A stretch of DNA of 64,000 nucleotides from Calothrix sp. PCC 6303 (lineage in GTDB: Bacteria > Cyanobacteriota > Cyanobacteriia > Cyanobacteriales > Nostocaceae): NCBI RefSeq assembly GCF_000317435.1, contig NC_019751.1, forward strand, positions 2,542,001-2,606,000, in the 5' to 3' direction. The position numbers and the translations under genes were made by a program. The notes beneath the pieces are model-generated. The model ran no database searches. It had not been told where the DNA came from and saw nothing but the letters and a program-made list of their open reading frames with translations. Positions 44,170 to 52,573 of the stretch are shown here, piece after piece. Each line of letters begins with the position of its first letter. Positions within the stretch are counted from its first letter, which is position 1.

Positions 44170-46782
44170 CTAATTTACTTTAGCTCGAAACCGAACATAT
44201 CCGTAGGAATTTGAATTAAGATTACCAACTTTAAAGTGAGATGCACCTCGGCTGTTATTTGTACCTGAACAAGCATCAGGAAAAGAAGTTGTAGTTGGAG
44301 GGTAAAAGCCACCACTTGCACCGGGAGTATCTGCGATCGCACTCGTGGTTCCCCCGTTCAAATTCAGTTCCATTGTCCCATCAACATAGGTTTGGTTCGC
44401 GGGGATAAAATCGCAAATATCCACATCTCTGGCTGTAATTCCCCCGTCAACCAAGAAGTAAATTGTATATTCAACTTCGTCTTGGGGTGCGGGAGCGCCG
44501 GGATTGGTGGGAATATCCTCGGATGCGATCGCGCCTAACAAATAAGTATTGGCGTTGGGAGTCCAACTAACTGCGGCATCGTCGTTTACATCTGTAGCTA
44601 AATCGTTGTAACCACCAACGGGAGTAACTGCTGTGCTGCTTGCCTTTTTGATACCTGTCACCCGCTTCACCAAACGCAAGCGGGGGGCAATTTTAGTGAC
44701 TGTAGGGTCGTCTGCTGTGGGTGTACCGGGGTCATTACTATTAATATTAGGTATGCCATTACTAGAAACAACTGCTTGATTGGATACTTTTGTAACACCG
44801 TTGGGTAATGGATCGTTAACTTTGACCCGGAATTTAATCGTGCTGGTTGCGTTAGCTGCTAAAGTTCCACCTGTGGTTGCGTTTGCCCCCGTACCTAATC
44901 TGAATACGGTTTCAGAACTGGCAAATTCAGCTTGGTCATCACCTGTACCATCAGTTTTAATTGTCCCATCAATATGTAATGTACCTGGAACGTAAGTTGT
45001 ATTCACAGGGATTGTATCCTTGAGAACAACATCATCCCTTTGGGTGGTAGTGGTAGTATTTTTCACAATAACTGTATATTCCAGGATATCTCCAGGGGTG
45101 GGAACCTGACTACCTAGGGGAGTGCTACCACCAGATTTATCGCTATCCACAACCAAAGCAACGGTTTTATCTGCGGTTAATGTGCCAGGAGGAATAATTA
45201 TCAGTGGGGTCAATACAGCGGAACTGGGAAAGTAAATCCAGGTGTCAATGGCTTTTCGATCACCATAATCAGTGGAATTACCTGTGTTTGTTCCAAATTT
45301 GTGTGCGCCTAATGCACTATCAACACCACCTCGTCCATCGCATACAGGTAGTCCTGCCGCAAGGCTGCAACCCAGCGTCACATCTGTCTCTGAGACTTTA
45401 TAGTCACGTTCATCGAAGTAGATAGTTGTTTGATTTGCACCGTTGGAAAAGGGACCAGGTGGGTTGAGCATTTCGATTTTGAACCCGTCAGCAGCTGATT
45501 CGGCATCTATGAGGGGAAAGTGGTATTCTCCCCCTTTCAGGGTAATCCTGGCATTGTAGGGTGCATTACCTGGTCGCGCTGGCAAAACATTCCCACCACC
45601 ATCTTTTCCATCCCAAATAATAGTATTAGAACCTCCAACCGCACTACCTTCTAATATGCGATCGCTACTAGCCGTATTATAGTTTCCATCGTTATCAGCA
45701 TCAATAATAATTTGAAAGCCCCCAGATTGGGGTGCATCAAAGCTAAAGGTACCCCCCACGCTTTCAGGGGTTTGGTTGCCACTACCACCAACACCTCCAG
45801 TGAATTTAAAGTTGCTTGCGGGGAAAGGTTCCCGTGCAATCAGGGATACGTTTAAACCAGAAATGGCATCGTTACTAGGGGGATTAAAAAATAGTGGATA
45901 TTTGGGTGCTTGAATTGTCACACCCCCATCTAGAGGTGGTGTCATGGCACTATCTCCTGCTTTTTTTCCAGTGTGGTAGAGTGGTTGACCATTTGGGGCT
46001 AGTAAACCTTTCTCGTTGGCAAAGAAAAGAAAACCATAAGGATCGATTCCTCTACCAACACTCAAGTCGGTACTATATCGGTAGCCATCATCAGTTAGTA
46101 TGTATATGTTTGATTTTAAGTAGCGGTTGTTAGCACCCATATTTAGGGCAATGTAGTCGGTAAAGACTCGACCTTTGATATCGCTTGTTGAGGTTGCACT
46201 GCTTCTTACTGTAATGTCCCACATGGAGACAGCACTTTTTTGAGCAGCTGTAGTCAATGGATTGGTGATATAGTCAACACCGTTTGCTGTAGTAGGATCG
46301 GTAGTAGAGGTTTTTCCATCAGTTCCGTAAAATACTACTTGATATACCCCTGATGCGGGTGCTGTGTAAGTACAGGGCGTATAACCCCCAGTAGTGGGTA
46401 GTGGACCGGCTATTTCCTTTGCCCTAGTATCTAATATGCCTTTATCTACAGCCGTACTGCACTTGAGTGTCGGTGTTGTCGAATCGACGTTATCTCCATC
46501 TTTAAATAGCAAAATATCGCCTTTATCAACCCCTACAGCACTAGAACCCAGATTAATCACTTCGTCCTTGTTAACATAAACCTTTAATACGGTACGCCGC
46601 AAAATCCCTGCGGTTCTATCGGTTCTCCACTCGGTGAAAGGACGATTCCCGCCGTTTTGAACTAATTCTCTGCTACCTTCGGCTTTAGCAGGTTGTACCC
46701 AGCAACTTAAGGTACACAGTAATAAAGTGAGTTTGGTAAAAGGTTTTTGGATTCGTTGTAGATGAGTAATTGGTGTTTTCAT
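44170..46782 (-). CDS. Large secreted DUF11-repeat protein, last gene of the surface operon
   Basis: This 870-aa exported protein has a signal peptide (LTLLLCTLSCWVQPAKAEG, cleavage near residue 35). The middle contains beta-rich segments (residues 40-540). Two DUF11-type domains follow: PTPGDILEYTVIVKNTTTTT with DTIPVNTTYVPGTL near 560-600, and APQDEVEYTIYFLVDGG with DFIPANQTYVDGTM near 770-815. It ends YGYVRFRAKVN, like other DUF11 proteins. Its ATG overlaps the upstream stop by 1 nt (TAATG). DUF11 domains are Ig-like surface repeats found in bacterial and archaeal envelope proteins. It is a probable partner of the barrel protein encoded just upstream. Confidence 0.82.
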   Translation of the reverse strand: MKTPITHLQRIQKPFTKLTLLLCTLSCWVQPAKAEGSRELVQNGGNRPFTEWRTDRTAGILRRTVLKVYVNKDEVINLGSSAVGVDKGDILLFKDGDNVDSTTPTLKCSTAVDKGILDTRAKEIAGPLPTTGGYTPCTYTAPASGVYQVVFYGTDGKTSTTDPTTANGVDYITNPLTTAAQKSAVSMWDITVRSSATSTSDIKGRVFTDYIALNMGANNRYLKSNIYILTDDGYRYSTDLSVGRGIDPYGFLFFANEKGLLAPNGQPLYHTGKKAGDSAMTPPLDGGVTIQAPKYPLFFNPPSNDAISGLNVSLIAREPFPASNFKFTGGVGGSGNQTPESVGGTFSFDAPQSGGFQIIIDADNDGNYNTASSDRILEGSAVGGSNTIIWDGKDGGGNVLPARPGNAPYNARITLKGGEYHFPLIDAESAADGFKIEMLNPPGPFSNGANQTTIYFDERDYKVSETDVTLGCSLAAGLPVCDGRGGVDSALGAHKFGTNTGNSTDYGDRKAIDTWIYFPSSAVLTPLIIIPPGTLTADKTVALVVDSDKSGGSTPLGSQVPTPGDILEYTVIVKNTTTTTQRDDVVLKDTIPVNTTYVPGTLHIDGTIKTDGTGDDQAEFASSETVFRLGTGANATTGGTLAANATSTIKFRVKVNDPLPNGVTKVSNQAVVSSNGIPNINSNDPGTPTADDPTVTKIAPRLRLVKRVTGIKKASSTAVTPVGGYNDLATDVNDDAAVSWTPNANTYLLGAIASEDIPTNPGAPAPQDEVEYTIYFLVDGGITARDVDICDFIPANQTYVDGTMELNLNGGTTSAIADTPGASGGFYPPTTTSFPDACSGTNNSRGASHFKVGNLNSNSYGYVRFRAKVN

Positions 46783-49700
46783 TAATTTTGCACTCCTCGA
46801 CTCACCCTTTCTGTTGTCTTTGCTGCGCGTAAAATCTGTGTCAACGATTTTTGCTCCTGTCGCGGTTTCGGAACTGGTTTTTGTAATCCAAAACCATCAA
46901 ATAATTCGTTCAGCTTCACCGTTAAACCCATGTACAAACCACCATCACTGCGAGAACCACTAAAGTCTCTATCATTTACTTGTCCAAAGCTATATCCCCC
47001 TGCTAATCTCAGGTTTGGTGTGATGTAATATCCAGCTTCAATTAAATATCCGGTTTCACTATAGTTGAGTCCACCTTGGGATATCCATCTTGCCTCCCCT
47101 ACTAAGTCCCATTTGTAACCAGGACGGTAGGTTGCACGAAGTTGAGATAGGGAGATTGTACTGGTACCAACTAAATCATTTGCTAGAAAGGTGGTGCTGT
47201 TACGTAAAGCGTATTTCCCGTAAAATTCCCATTGCCAATTTGGTGCATAGATTGCTTCTGTTGCAAATGTGTGGTCTTCGACTCCTGTACCACCACCTAT
47301 TAAGATGGAGTCGGGGATTGTGGATGGGTTTTTGCGGTATTCGTAACGTAGTAAAGCGTTGAATTTGTCATTGTTGGGGTCGCGGAATGCTAATCCTAGT
47401 TTGAAATTAGCTGTATCTTCGATACCTGATAATTTCAAGTTGGATGAACCCGCTTGTTGGTAACGGAGTAATCCTGTAAGCGATGGTGATATTTTGCCGG
47501 TTGCTCCTGCGGAAATTACGGTATTAGCTCCTCCTGATGAACTACGGTGCTGATAGCGCGCACTTGCTTGGAAGTTTTTGCCATCGTTATATTCTAATCC
47601 AGCACTGTAGCTATCGCCACCTGCAAAACCGAGGGAAGCAGCACTTTGTCCGGGTGCTGTAGGTTGGATAAATTGGGTTCCTGCACCTGTAACACCTGCA
47701 AAGTTGCCAAAAACATGCTCATAGGCTAAATCCATCTTTAAACCAGGGGAAATTACCCAGCGTTGGTTTAAACCAATAGCACCTTGAACTGTCATTCCAT
47801 TTGCTCCACCCAGGAGGGTGTACCGTCCTGTTAAACTGGTGTCAAAACCAAGTTTGTATTCACCATCAACACCAAAACTGGTAATTGATTGTCCAGCGAG
47901 TTGTCCGTTGGTGTAGAATTGCTGTCCTAAACGTAGATTGACTCCCGGAGTCACCATATAGTTTAATCCCAACACAGTGCGATCGCTATAAACTAAATCG
48001 GTATTGCTGGAAAGACTTGTTTCGTTTTGAGCGAGGAATGTGAGGTTTTTTGCTAGGGGGAAATTTAATCTTGAACGCAACTGAGTTGATGTTCCTGTTG
48101 CTTCAGGTACTAGTTTGTCTTCCCTATCTCGGAATAGTAAATCTACATCTACATTTGCCTTACCTATTTGCTGCTGAATTCCTGCGGAAATTGTTGTCAG
48201 GGAGTTATCGACTTTTGTACCGGGAAGTGCTTGGGTACGAGGTGTGAGTAAGTCTTCTAAGGTATTTAGTTGACGAGGTGCGATACCTTCATTTTTTTCA
48301 TGGTCATATTGCAACCGTAAACGGGTAGATTGGGAAAGTGCTGCACTAATTTGCCCACCGTAGCGGGTTTGTCCAGGTACAAAACTGATGGTTGCATCGT
48401 TAGCAAAACCTGTTTCCGCTTGACGGTAAAATGCACGTCCTTGAATACCTTTGGCGATTTCGCTATTTACCTCAAATCTGTAAGCAGAACCGCTGACAAA
48501 ACCCATGATATCGGAATCGTTACGGGAATGGGCGTATTCGGCAATTAAGTTGGTTTTTGGACTGAGGGAAAATAACCCATCAGCACCATATATTTCAAAG
48601 TTGCGTACACCTTGGTTTTGAGTTAGGTAAGTTCCCCCAATCCAACTTTCTTGATTAGGATTGCGGTTGAGATGATAACGCAATCTCCCACCATACAAGT
48701 TACTACTATTATCTTGGTTGTCGTATTGGTAAGTGGAAACAATCCGTCTGACTAATACCTGTCCTTGATTATCAACATCGGTTCGCAGCAAAGGTTCACG
48801 AAATAGTAATGTACCTCTGTCATAATCAATTTCATAGTCAGAACCCCGGTTTAACTGCTTCCGTGATAATACAGTTCCCGGACGGTTTAATTCTTCCAAT
48901 TCCAAGAATACATTCTCACTTCCAGGAAGCAAAATCCGACGGGAAAGGAAGTAAAATCCACTTGTCCCATCTGGGGATATGGTATCCCGTTGGAATCCTT
49001 GGATATTGTTACCGTAAATTGCTGTTGCTTGGAGATTGCCAAAATTATAGTTAGCCTTAAAGCCGTGAAGTTGGCGATTGGTTGCGGTAAACTCTTGGGA
49101 ACGACTTGCAAATTCCTCTGTGTTGTAATCTCCCCACATCAAGGAATCGACACCAACACCACCAGGAGAACTACGCTCTAATTTCGCATAAACACTATCT
49201 TGGGAAGGAGTTAATATTTCTGATGTGGAACTATCACCATATACAGGATATGCTTGCTCACAAGATTGAGTATCGCGGTATAAACTGGAAGTGCGGTCGC
49301 ATGTCTCATTCAAGTTTCTACTACTATTGTATGCTCCTGTAAATAACCAATCTCCAAGTTTACCAGTGGCAAATACTGCTCCTTTGCCATCCAGTTGATA
49401 ATTATAGTTTTTATCGGGTGGCAGAAAATCGCGGAAACTTCCATAAAAATCAGTTCCCCGTTTCCCAAACCGCAAATCAACTACACCTGTAACTAAGGAG
49501 GAACGTAAATCTGTTTCTAATTGTAGTTGGGTAAAAGCATCAATATCCCCTAATTTGGCTTGAATTCGCACATTTTGCGCTTGGAGTACCGAACGCAAAG
49601 ATGCTTTAAATTGTCCCTCCTTTGCTTGTACCTGAAAACCTGGTTGGGACTCACTTGCATCTTTCTCCACAAACTCACCCGCAGTTGCTTCCAGAGTAAC

Positions 49701-50330
49701 AAAAGCATCCCGGTTAGAACGGTTTCCCCCAGCATCCAACAATTCCCCTGTAATTGTAGCTGTGGAACGTCCGTTAGCTGGAATCCTGGTTTCTAAGGTT
49801 TTTAGGGTAATTTGCTTCGGAGTACCCCGCACCGTCACCCTTGTTGTGATAGGTTGACTAGTAACACCATTCACCACAGTTTGAGCAGTAATTGTATTTT
49901 CCCCTTCCTGCAATCCCACCCCATACCAAATTTGGGTAATAGTTTTGGTTTGAGAATTGGTTTCAGTACGTCCGATGAGTTTGTTATCAACCAACACCCC
50001 ATTAACACGTAACTCTATTTGGGAACCCTGCGGAAACTCTAACGCGATCGCGCTCGTAGGAATATCTATAATAGAGCCTGTAACAGGTTCAATAAATTTA
50101 ATCCCGTTATCAGAATTTAATTGTGGAGTCGCAACAGTTTTTGTTTCTCCCTGAGAACCCATATCTAAATTCAAAGTCTCTCTCTTCTCAGGAGAGAGAT
50201 TTAGAGACAAGTCATCTTGATTCTGTTGAGCGTTAACAATATTTCCACCCAAACCTAAACAAAGCAATTCGGCAAACAACCCTAAAACAAGTAAACGAGG
50301 AGCGATAAAAGTATATTTTAAAGTTTTCAT
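46782..50330 (-). CDS. Outer-membrane beta-barrel protein with N-terminal Ig-like domains
   Basis: This 1182-aa protein starts at the ATG at 50330, which overlaps the previous gene's TGA by 4 nt (ATGA); the longer frame is rejected for that reason. The signal peptide is near residues 1-34 (LLVLGLFAELLCLGLGG). Residues about 70-290 hold Ig/invasin-like modules: IELRVNGVLVDNKLIG, and RIPANGRSTATITGELLDAG. From about residue 300 the chain is a long series of alternating-hydrophobicity strands with aromatic ends (DWLFTGAYNSSRNL, GRYTLLGGANG, NLRLAGGYSFGQV), as in large outer-membrane barrels. The tail after the barrel is basic (PKPRQEQKSLTQIL). No TonB plug or known export domain was recognised. 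Confidence 0.78.
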   Translation of the reverse strand: MKTLKYTFIAPRLLVLGLFAELLCLGLGGNIVNAQQNQDDLSLNLSPEKRETLNLDMGSQGETKTVATPQLNSDNGIKFIEPVTGSIIDIPTSAIALEFPQGSQIELRVNGVLVDNKLIGRTETNSQTKTITQIWYGVGLQEGENTITAQTVVNGVTSQPITTRVTVRGTPKQITLKTLETRIPANGRSTATITGELLDAGGNRSNRDAFVTLEATAGEFVEKDASESQPGFQVQAKEGQFKASLRSVLQAQNVRIQAKLGDIDAFTQLQLETDLRSSLVTGVVDLRFGKRGTDFYGSFRDFLPPDKNYNYQLDGKGAVFATGKLGDWLFTGAYNSSRNLNETCDRTSSLYRDTQSCEQAYPVYGDSSTSEILTPSQDSVYAKLERSSPGGVGVDSLMWGDYNTEEFASRSQEFTATNRQLHGFKANYNFGNLQATAIYGNNIQGFQRDTISPDGTSGFYFLSRRILLPGSENVFLELEELNRPGTVLSRKQLNRGSDYEIDYDRGTLLFREPLLRTDVDNQGQVLVRRIVSTYQYDNQDNSSNLYGGRLRYHLNRNPNQESWIGGTYLTQNQGVRNFEIYGADGLFSLSPKTNLIAEYAHSRNDSDIMGFVSGSAYRFEVNSEIAKGIQGRAFYRQAETGFANDATISFVPGQTRYGGQISAALSQSTRLRLQYDHEKNEGIAPRQLNTLEDLLTPRTQALPGTKVDNSLTTISAGIQQQIGKANVDVDLLFRDREDKLVPEATGTSTQLRSRLNFPLAKNLTFLAQNETSLSSNTDLVYSDRTVLGLNYMVTPGVNLRLGQQFYTNGQLAGQSITSFGVDGEYKLGFDTSLTGRYTLLGGANGMTVQGAIGLNQRWVISPGLKMDLAYEHVFGNFAGVTGAGTQFIQPTAPGQSAASLGFAGGDSYSAGLEYNDGKNFQASARYQHRSSSGGANTVISAGATGKISPSLTGLLRYQQAGSSNLKLSGIEDTANFKLGLAFRDPNNDKFNALLRYEYRKNPSTIPDSILIGGGTGVEDHTFATEAIYAPNWQWEFYGKYALRNSTTFLANDLVGTSTISLSQLRATYRPGYKWDLVGEARWISQGGLNYSETGYLIEAGYYITPNLRLAGGYSFGQVNDRDFSGSRSDGGLYMGLTVKLNELFDGFGLQKPVPKPRQEQKSLTQILRAAKTTERVSRGVQN

Positions 50331-51802
50331 TTTTTCAGAACCTCCCCATTCCAAGGAGTGACGGCAAAATTCATCCGAACAAGTCCACCGGGTTCCAGAC
50401 GTACCAAGCGAGATTGACTATTGCGTTCCCTCACCTTACGGTTAGGAGCAATGTTGTATCCAGGAACGCTACTCAAATCCAGCACTCCAGTACGACTACC
50501 AGAAATGACATTAGCAACCGAGAATAACCCATTCACATCAGTAGTAATACGGTTGCCATCATCCAGAATTACTACAGCATTTGCAATCCCAGGTTCACCA
50601 GTTTGTTGTTCTCCGTCAAAGTTCTTATCTTCAAATACTCGACCAATTAACGTACCGCAATCGCTAAGAATTCCAGAGCGAACTTTCACCCGATAACGGG
50701 AAGGACCATCCCGCAATTCGGCGTTATTATCAGGACGACGAGCTATAACACTAGCGATATTTTCACCAGAACCCCGCACCGCATCAGGACTAAGTTTCAC
50801 TGCATAGACAAGATTTACAGAACCTTCCGGAGGAATCGTTCCATCAACGTTAAATGTAATATTGGCACCACTTGTACTAGTATTAACAATTACAGAATTG
50901 CCATTGAGTTCAGCACGGCTAGATTTACCCACAAACACAAATCCCGTTGGTAAAACATCTGTAATTGCAACCTGAGTCGCAGGGACATTATTTAAATTCC
51001 GCACCAAAAGACGATAAATAACCGTATCCCCCGGTTCTGCTGCTGCTTTATCTGCGGTTTTGGTAATCTGAATTGGTTGAGCAGCACCAACGCAGATTGG
51101 ACGATCTAATAAATCAATTGCTGAGAGGGTAAAACCTGTAGTTACCGCGTCATTAATAGCAACCGTCGTGCTAAATGTTGCCAAATCCCCATCTTGACTA
51201 ATGCCCTTCCCATCCAGGGCAGTTGCCGTATAGGATACAGTCTTAGCAACATTATCAACATTCGTAATCACAATGCGGATTTGCCTTTGACTAAACCCTG
51301 TTGCAGCAGCAGGTGGATTGACAACTAAGATATAGCGTTTGCCTATTTCAAGCTGACCGCGATCGCGGTTTAATAAATAGTTAAATGCACCTCTAGGTTC
51401 GTCATTTGCCAAGAAAAAGGGATTGACATTCTGTATATTTGGTGAAAGTCCAGTAAAATCAGTCCCTGAACCAGTGCGAGTTAAAGGTACCAAACCAGCT
51501 AAAGTATCCTTTGCTCCAACCTCATACAACCCCACACTGAACCCAGTATAATCAGTTAAAACCTCACCACCACAACCGCGAATTCGACCAAAAGGGTCAA
51601 TTAATTCCTGTTTTAATTGGTTTGTCACCCCAGAGATATTTTCTCCCGTTGGTGTTTTAAATCTATATGTTGCTGTATTTTGAATTAATCCAGCAGCAAA
51701 AACAGGTTGTGATATTAAACTAGTTGCTATTAATAAATTTGTTGAAACTAATCGACAGCGATTAATTCGTTTTATTATTTTTTTTATGATTGAAAGATGC
51801 AT
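50327..51802 (-). CDS. Secreted DUF11 / SdrD-B-type domain protein
   Basis: This 491-aa exported protein has a signal peptide (NLLIATSLISQPVFAA). The first mature residues are LIQNTATYRFKTPTGE, a start shared with the product of the 52574 gene (IKNTATAKFKDDAGTV). A DUF11 domain lies near residues 245-350 (AAEPGDTVIYRLLVRNLNNV; ITDVLPTGFVFVG). A C-terminal SdrD-B/carboxypeptidase-regulatory-like domain (about 375-480) has IGRVFEDKNFDGEQQTGEPG and TTDVNGLFSVANV. The stop overlaps the start of the barrel gene, so the two are translationally coupled, and the proteins probably work together at the envelope. Confidence 0.82.
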   Translation of the reverse strand: MHLSIIKKIIKRINRCRLVSTNLLIATSLISQPVFAAGLIQNTATYRFKTPTGENISGVTNQLKQELIDPFGRIRGCGGEVLTDYTGFSVGLYEVGAKDTLAGLVPLTRTGSGTDFTGLSPNIQNVNPFFLANDEPRGAFNYLLNRDRGQLEIGKRYILVVNPPAAATGFSQRQIRIVITNVDNVAKTVSYTATALDGKGISQDGDLATFSTTVAINDAVTTGFTLSAIDLLDRPICVGAAQPIQITKTADKAAAEPGDTVIYRLLVRNLNNVPATQVAITDVLPTGFVFVGKSSRAELNGNSVIVNTSTSGANITFNVDGTIPPEGSVNLVYAVKLSPDAVRGSGENIASVIARRPDNNAELRDGPSRYRVKVRSGILSDCGTLIGRVFEDKNFDGEQQTGEPGIANAVVILDDGNRITTDVNGLFSVANVISGSRTGVLDLSSVPGYNIAPNRKVRERNSQSRLVRLEPGGLVRMNFAVTPWNGEVLKK

Positions 51803-51882
51803 GATAAAAACCTAATAACATTTTGTAGTAGCGCTTTAGCGCAATCTTCAGAAATCCGGGTTCAGTGCTACTACGAAGGCAA

Positions 51883-52461
51883 CTAGCGAACTTTCGTCAG
51901 GTATGCTACCTGCAATGATGCTTCTGGTTGTAGCTGTTGCTTAAAATCCCACCGCAGATGGGTATAAGCTGAATCTGGTGCGGGACGTTCTTCAACTTTG
52001 CCATTAGCTAAAGTTACTTTCACCATTGGACTCGCCACAAAAGTCTTACCTTGGTCGATACTATAAGTAATAGTGGTATCCTTAACTGAGGCTGTTGCTG
52101 ATTTAAGTTGATATATCAACCCTTGGGGAATACGCTGAACAATATTTAAACTCTTTGCAGACTTATTACCTTGATTTTTTCCCAACACCGTAAACCGAAT
52201 TACTTCTCCAGGTAAAACCGCTTTTTTGGTATCCAGTTCTTTCCAACTTACTATCACCTGACCTTGATTATTTTTCTGAATAATTTGCTTATCTGCAACC
52301 AAATTTAAACTTACCTTAGGTTGCTGGAGAACATTCTGAACTACCATTGTTCCGCTTTCCAGCAATTGAGCGATTGCAGGTTTATTTCCCATCGGTAACA
52401 GAGATAATACAACCGTTGCTATCCCTAATCCCGCTAAATACAAATTTTGTTTTTTCATCAT
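51883..52461 (-). CDS. Small secreted single-DUF11-domain protein
   Basis: This 192-aa protein has a signal peptide (LAGLGIATVVLSLLPMG) and one DUF11-like domain: KKAVLPGEVIRFTVLGKNQG, IVQRIPQGLIYQL, and a C-terminal block ending LQVAYLTKVR. A double ATG opens the gene, with AAGGAAA upstream. It lies between two larger relatives, with 112 bp before it and 80 bp after it, on the same strand, so co-transcription is likely. It might be a chaperone-like or minor subunit of the same apparatus (inference). Confidence 0.78.
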   Translation of the reverse strand: MMKKQNLYLAGLGIATVVLSLLPMGNKPAIAQLLESGTMVVQNVLQQPKVSLNLVADKQIIQKNNQGQVIVSWKELDTKKAVLPGEVIRFTVLGKNQGNKSAKSLNIVQRIPQGLIYQLKSATASVKDTTITYSIDQGKTFVASPMVKVTLANGKVEERPAPDSAYTHLRWDFKQQLQPEASLQVAYLTKVR

Positions 52462-52573
52462 TTTTTCCTTTTGCTTAGAAATAGTAAAAATTTGAGTTTT
52501 TAGTTAGCTAAAAGCTAATACCAAGTAAACTTCAGGCAATTCCACCCTTTATAAGGGGGGGGATTAGGGTAAT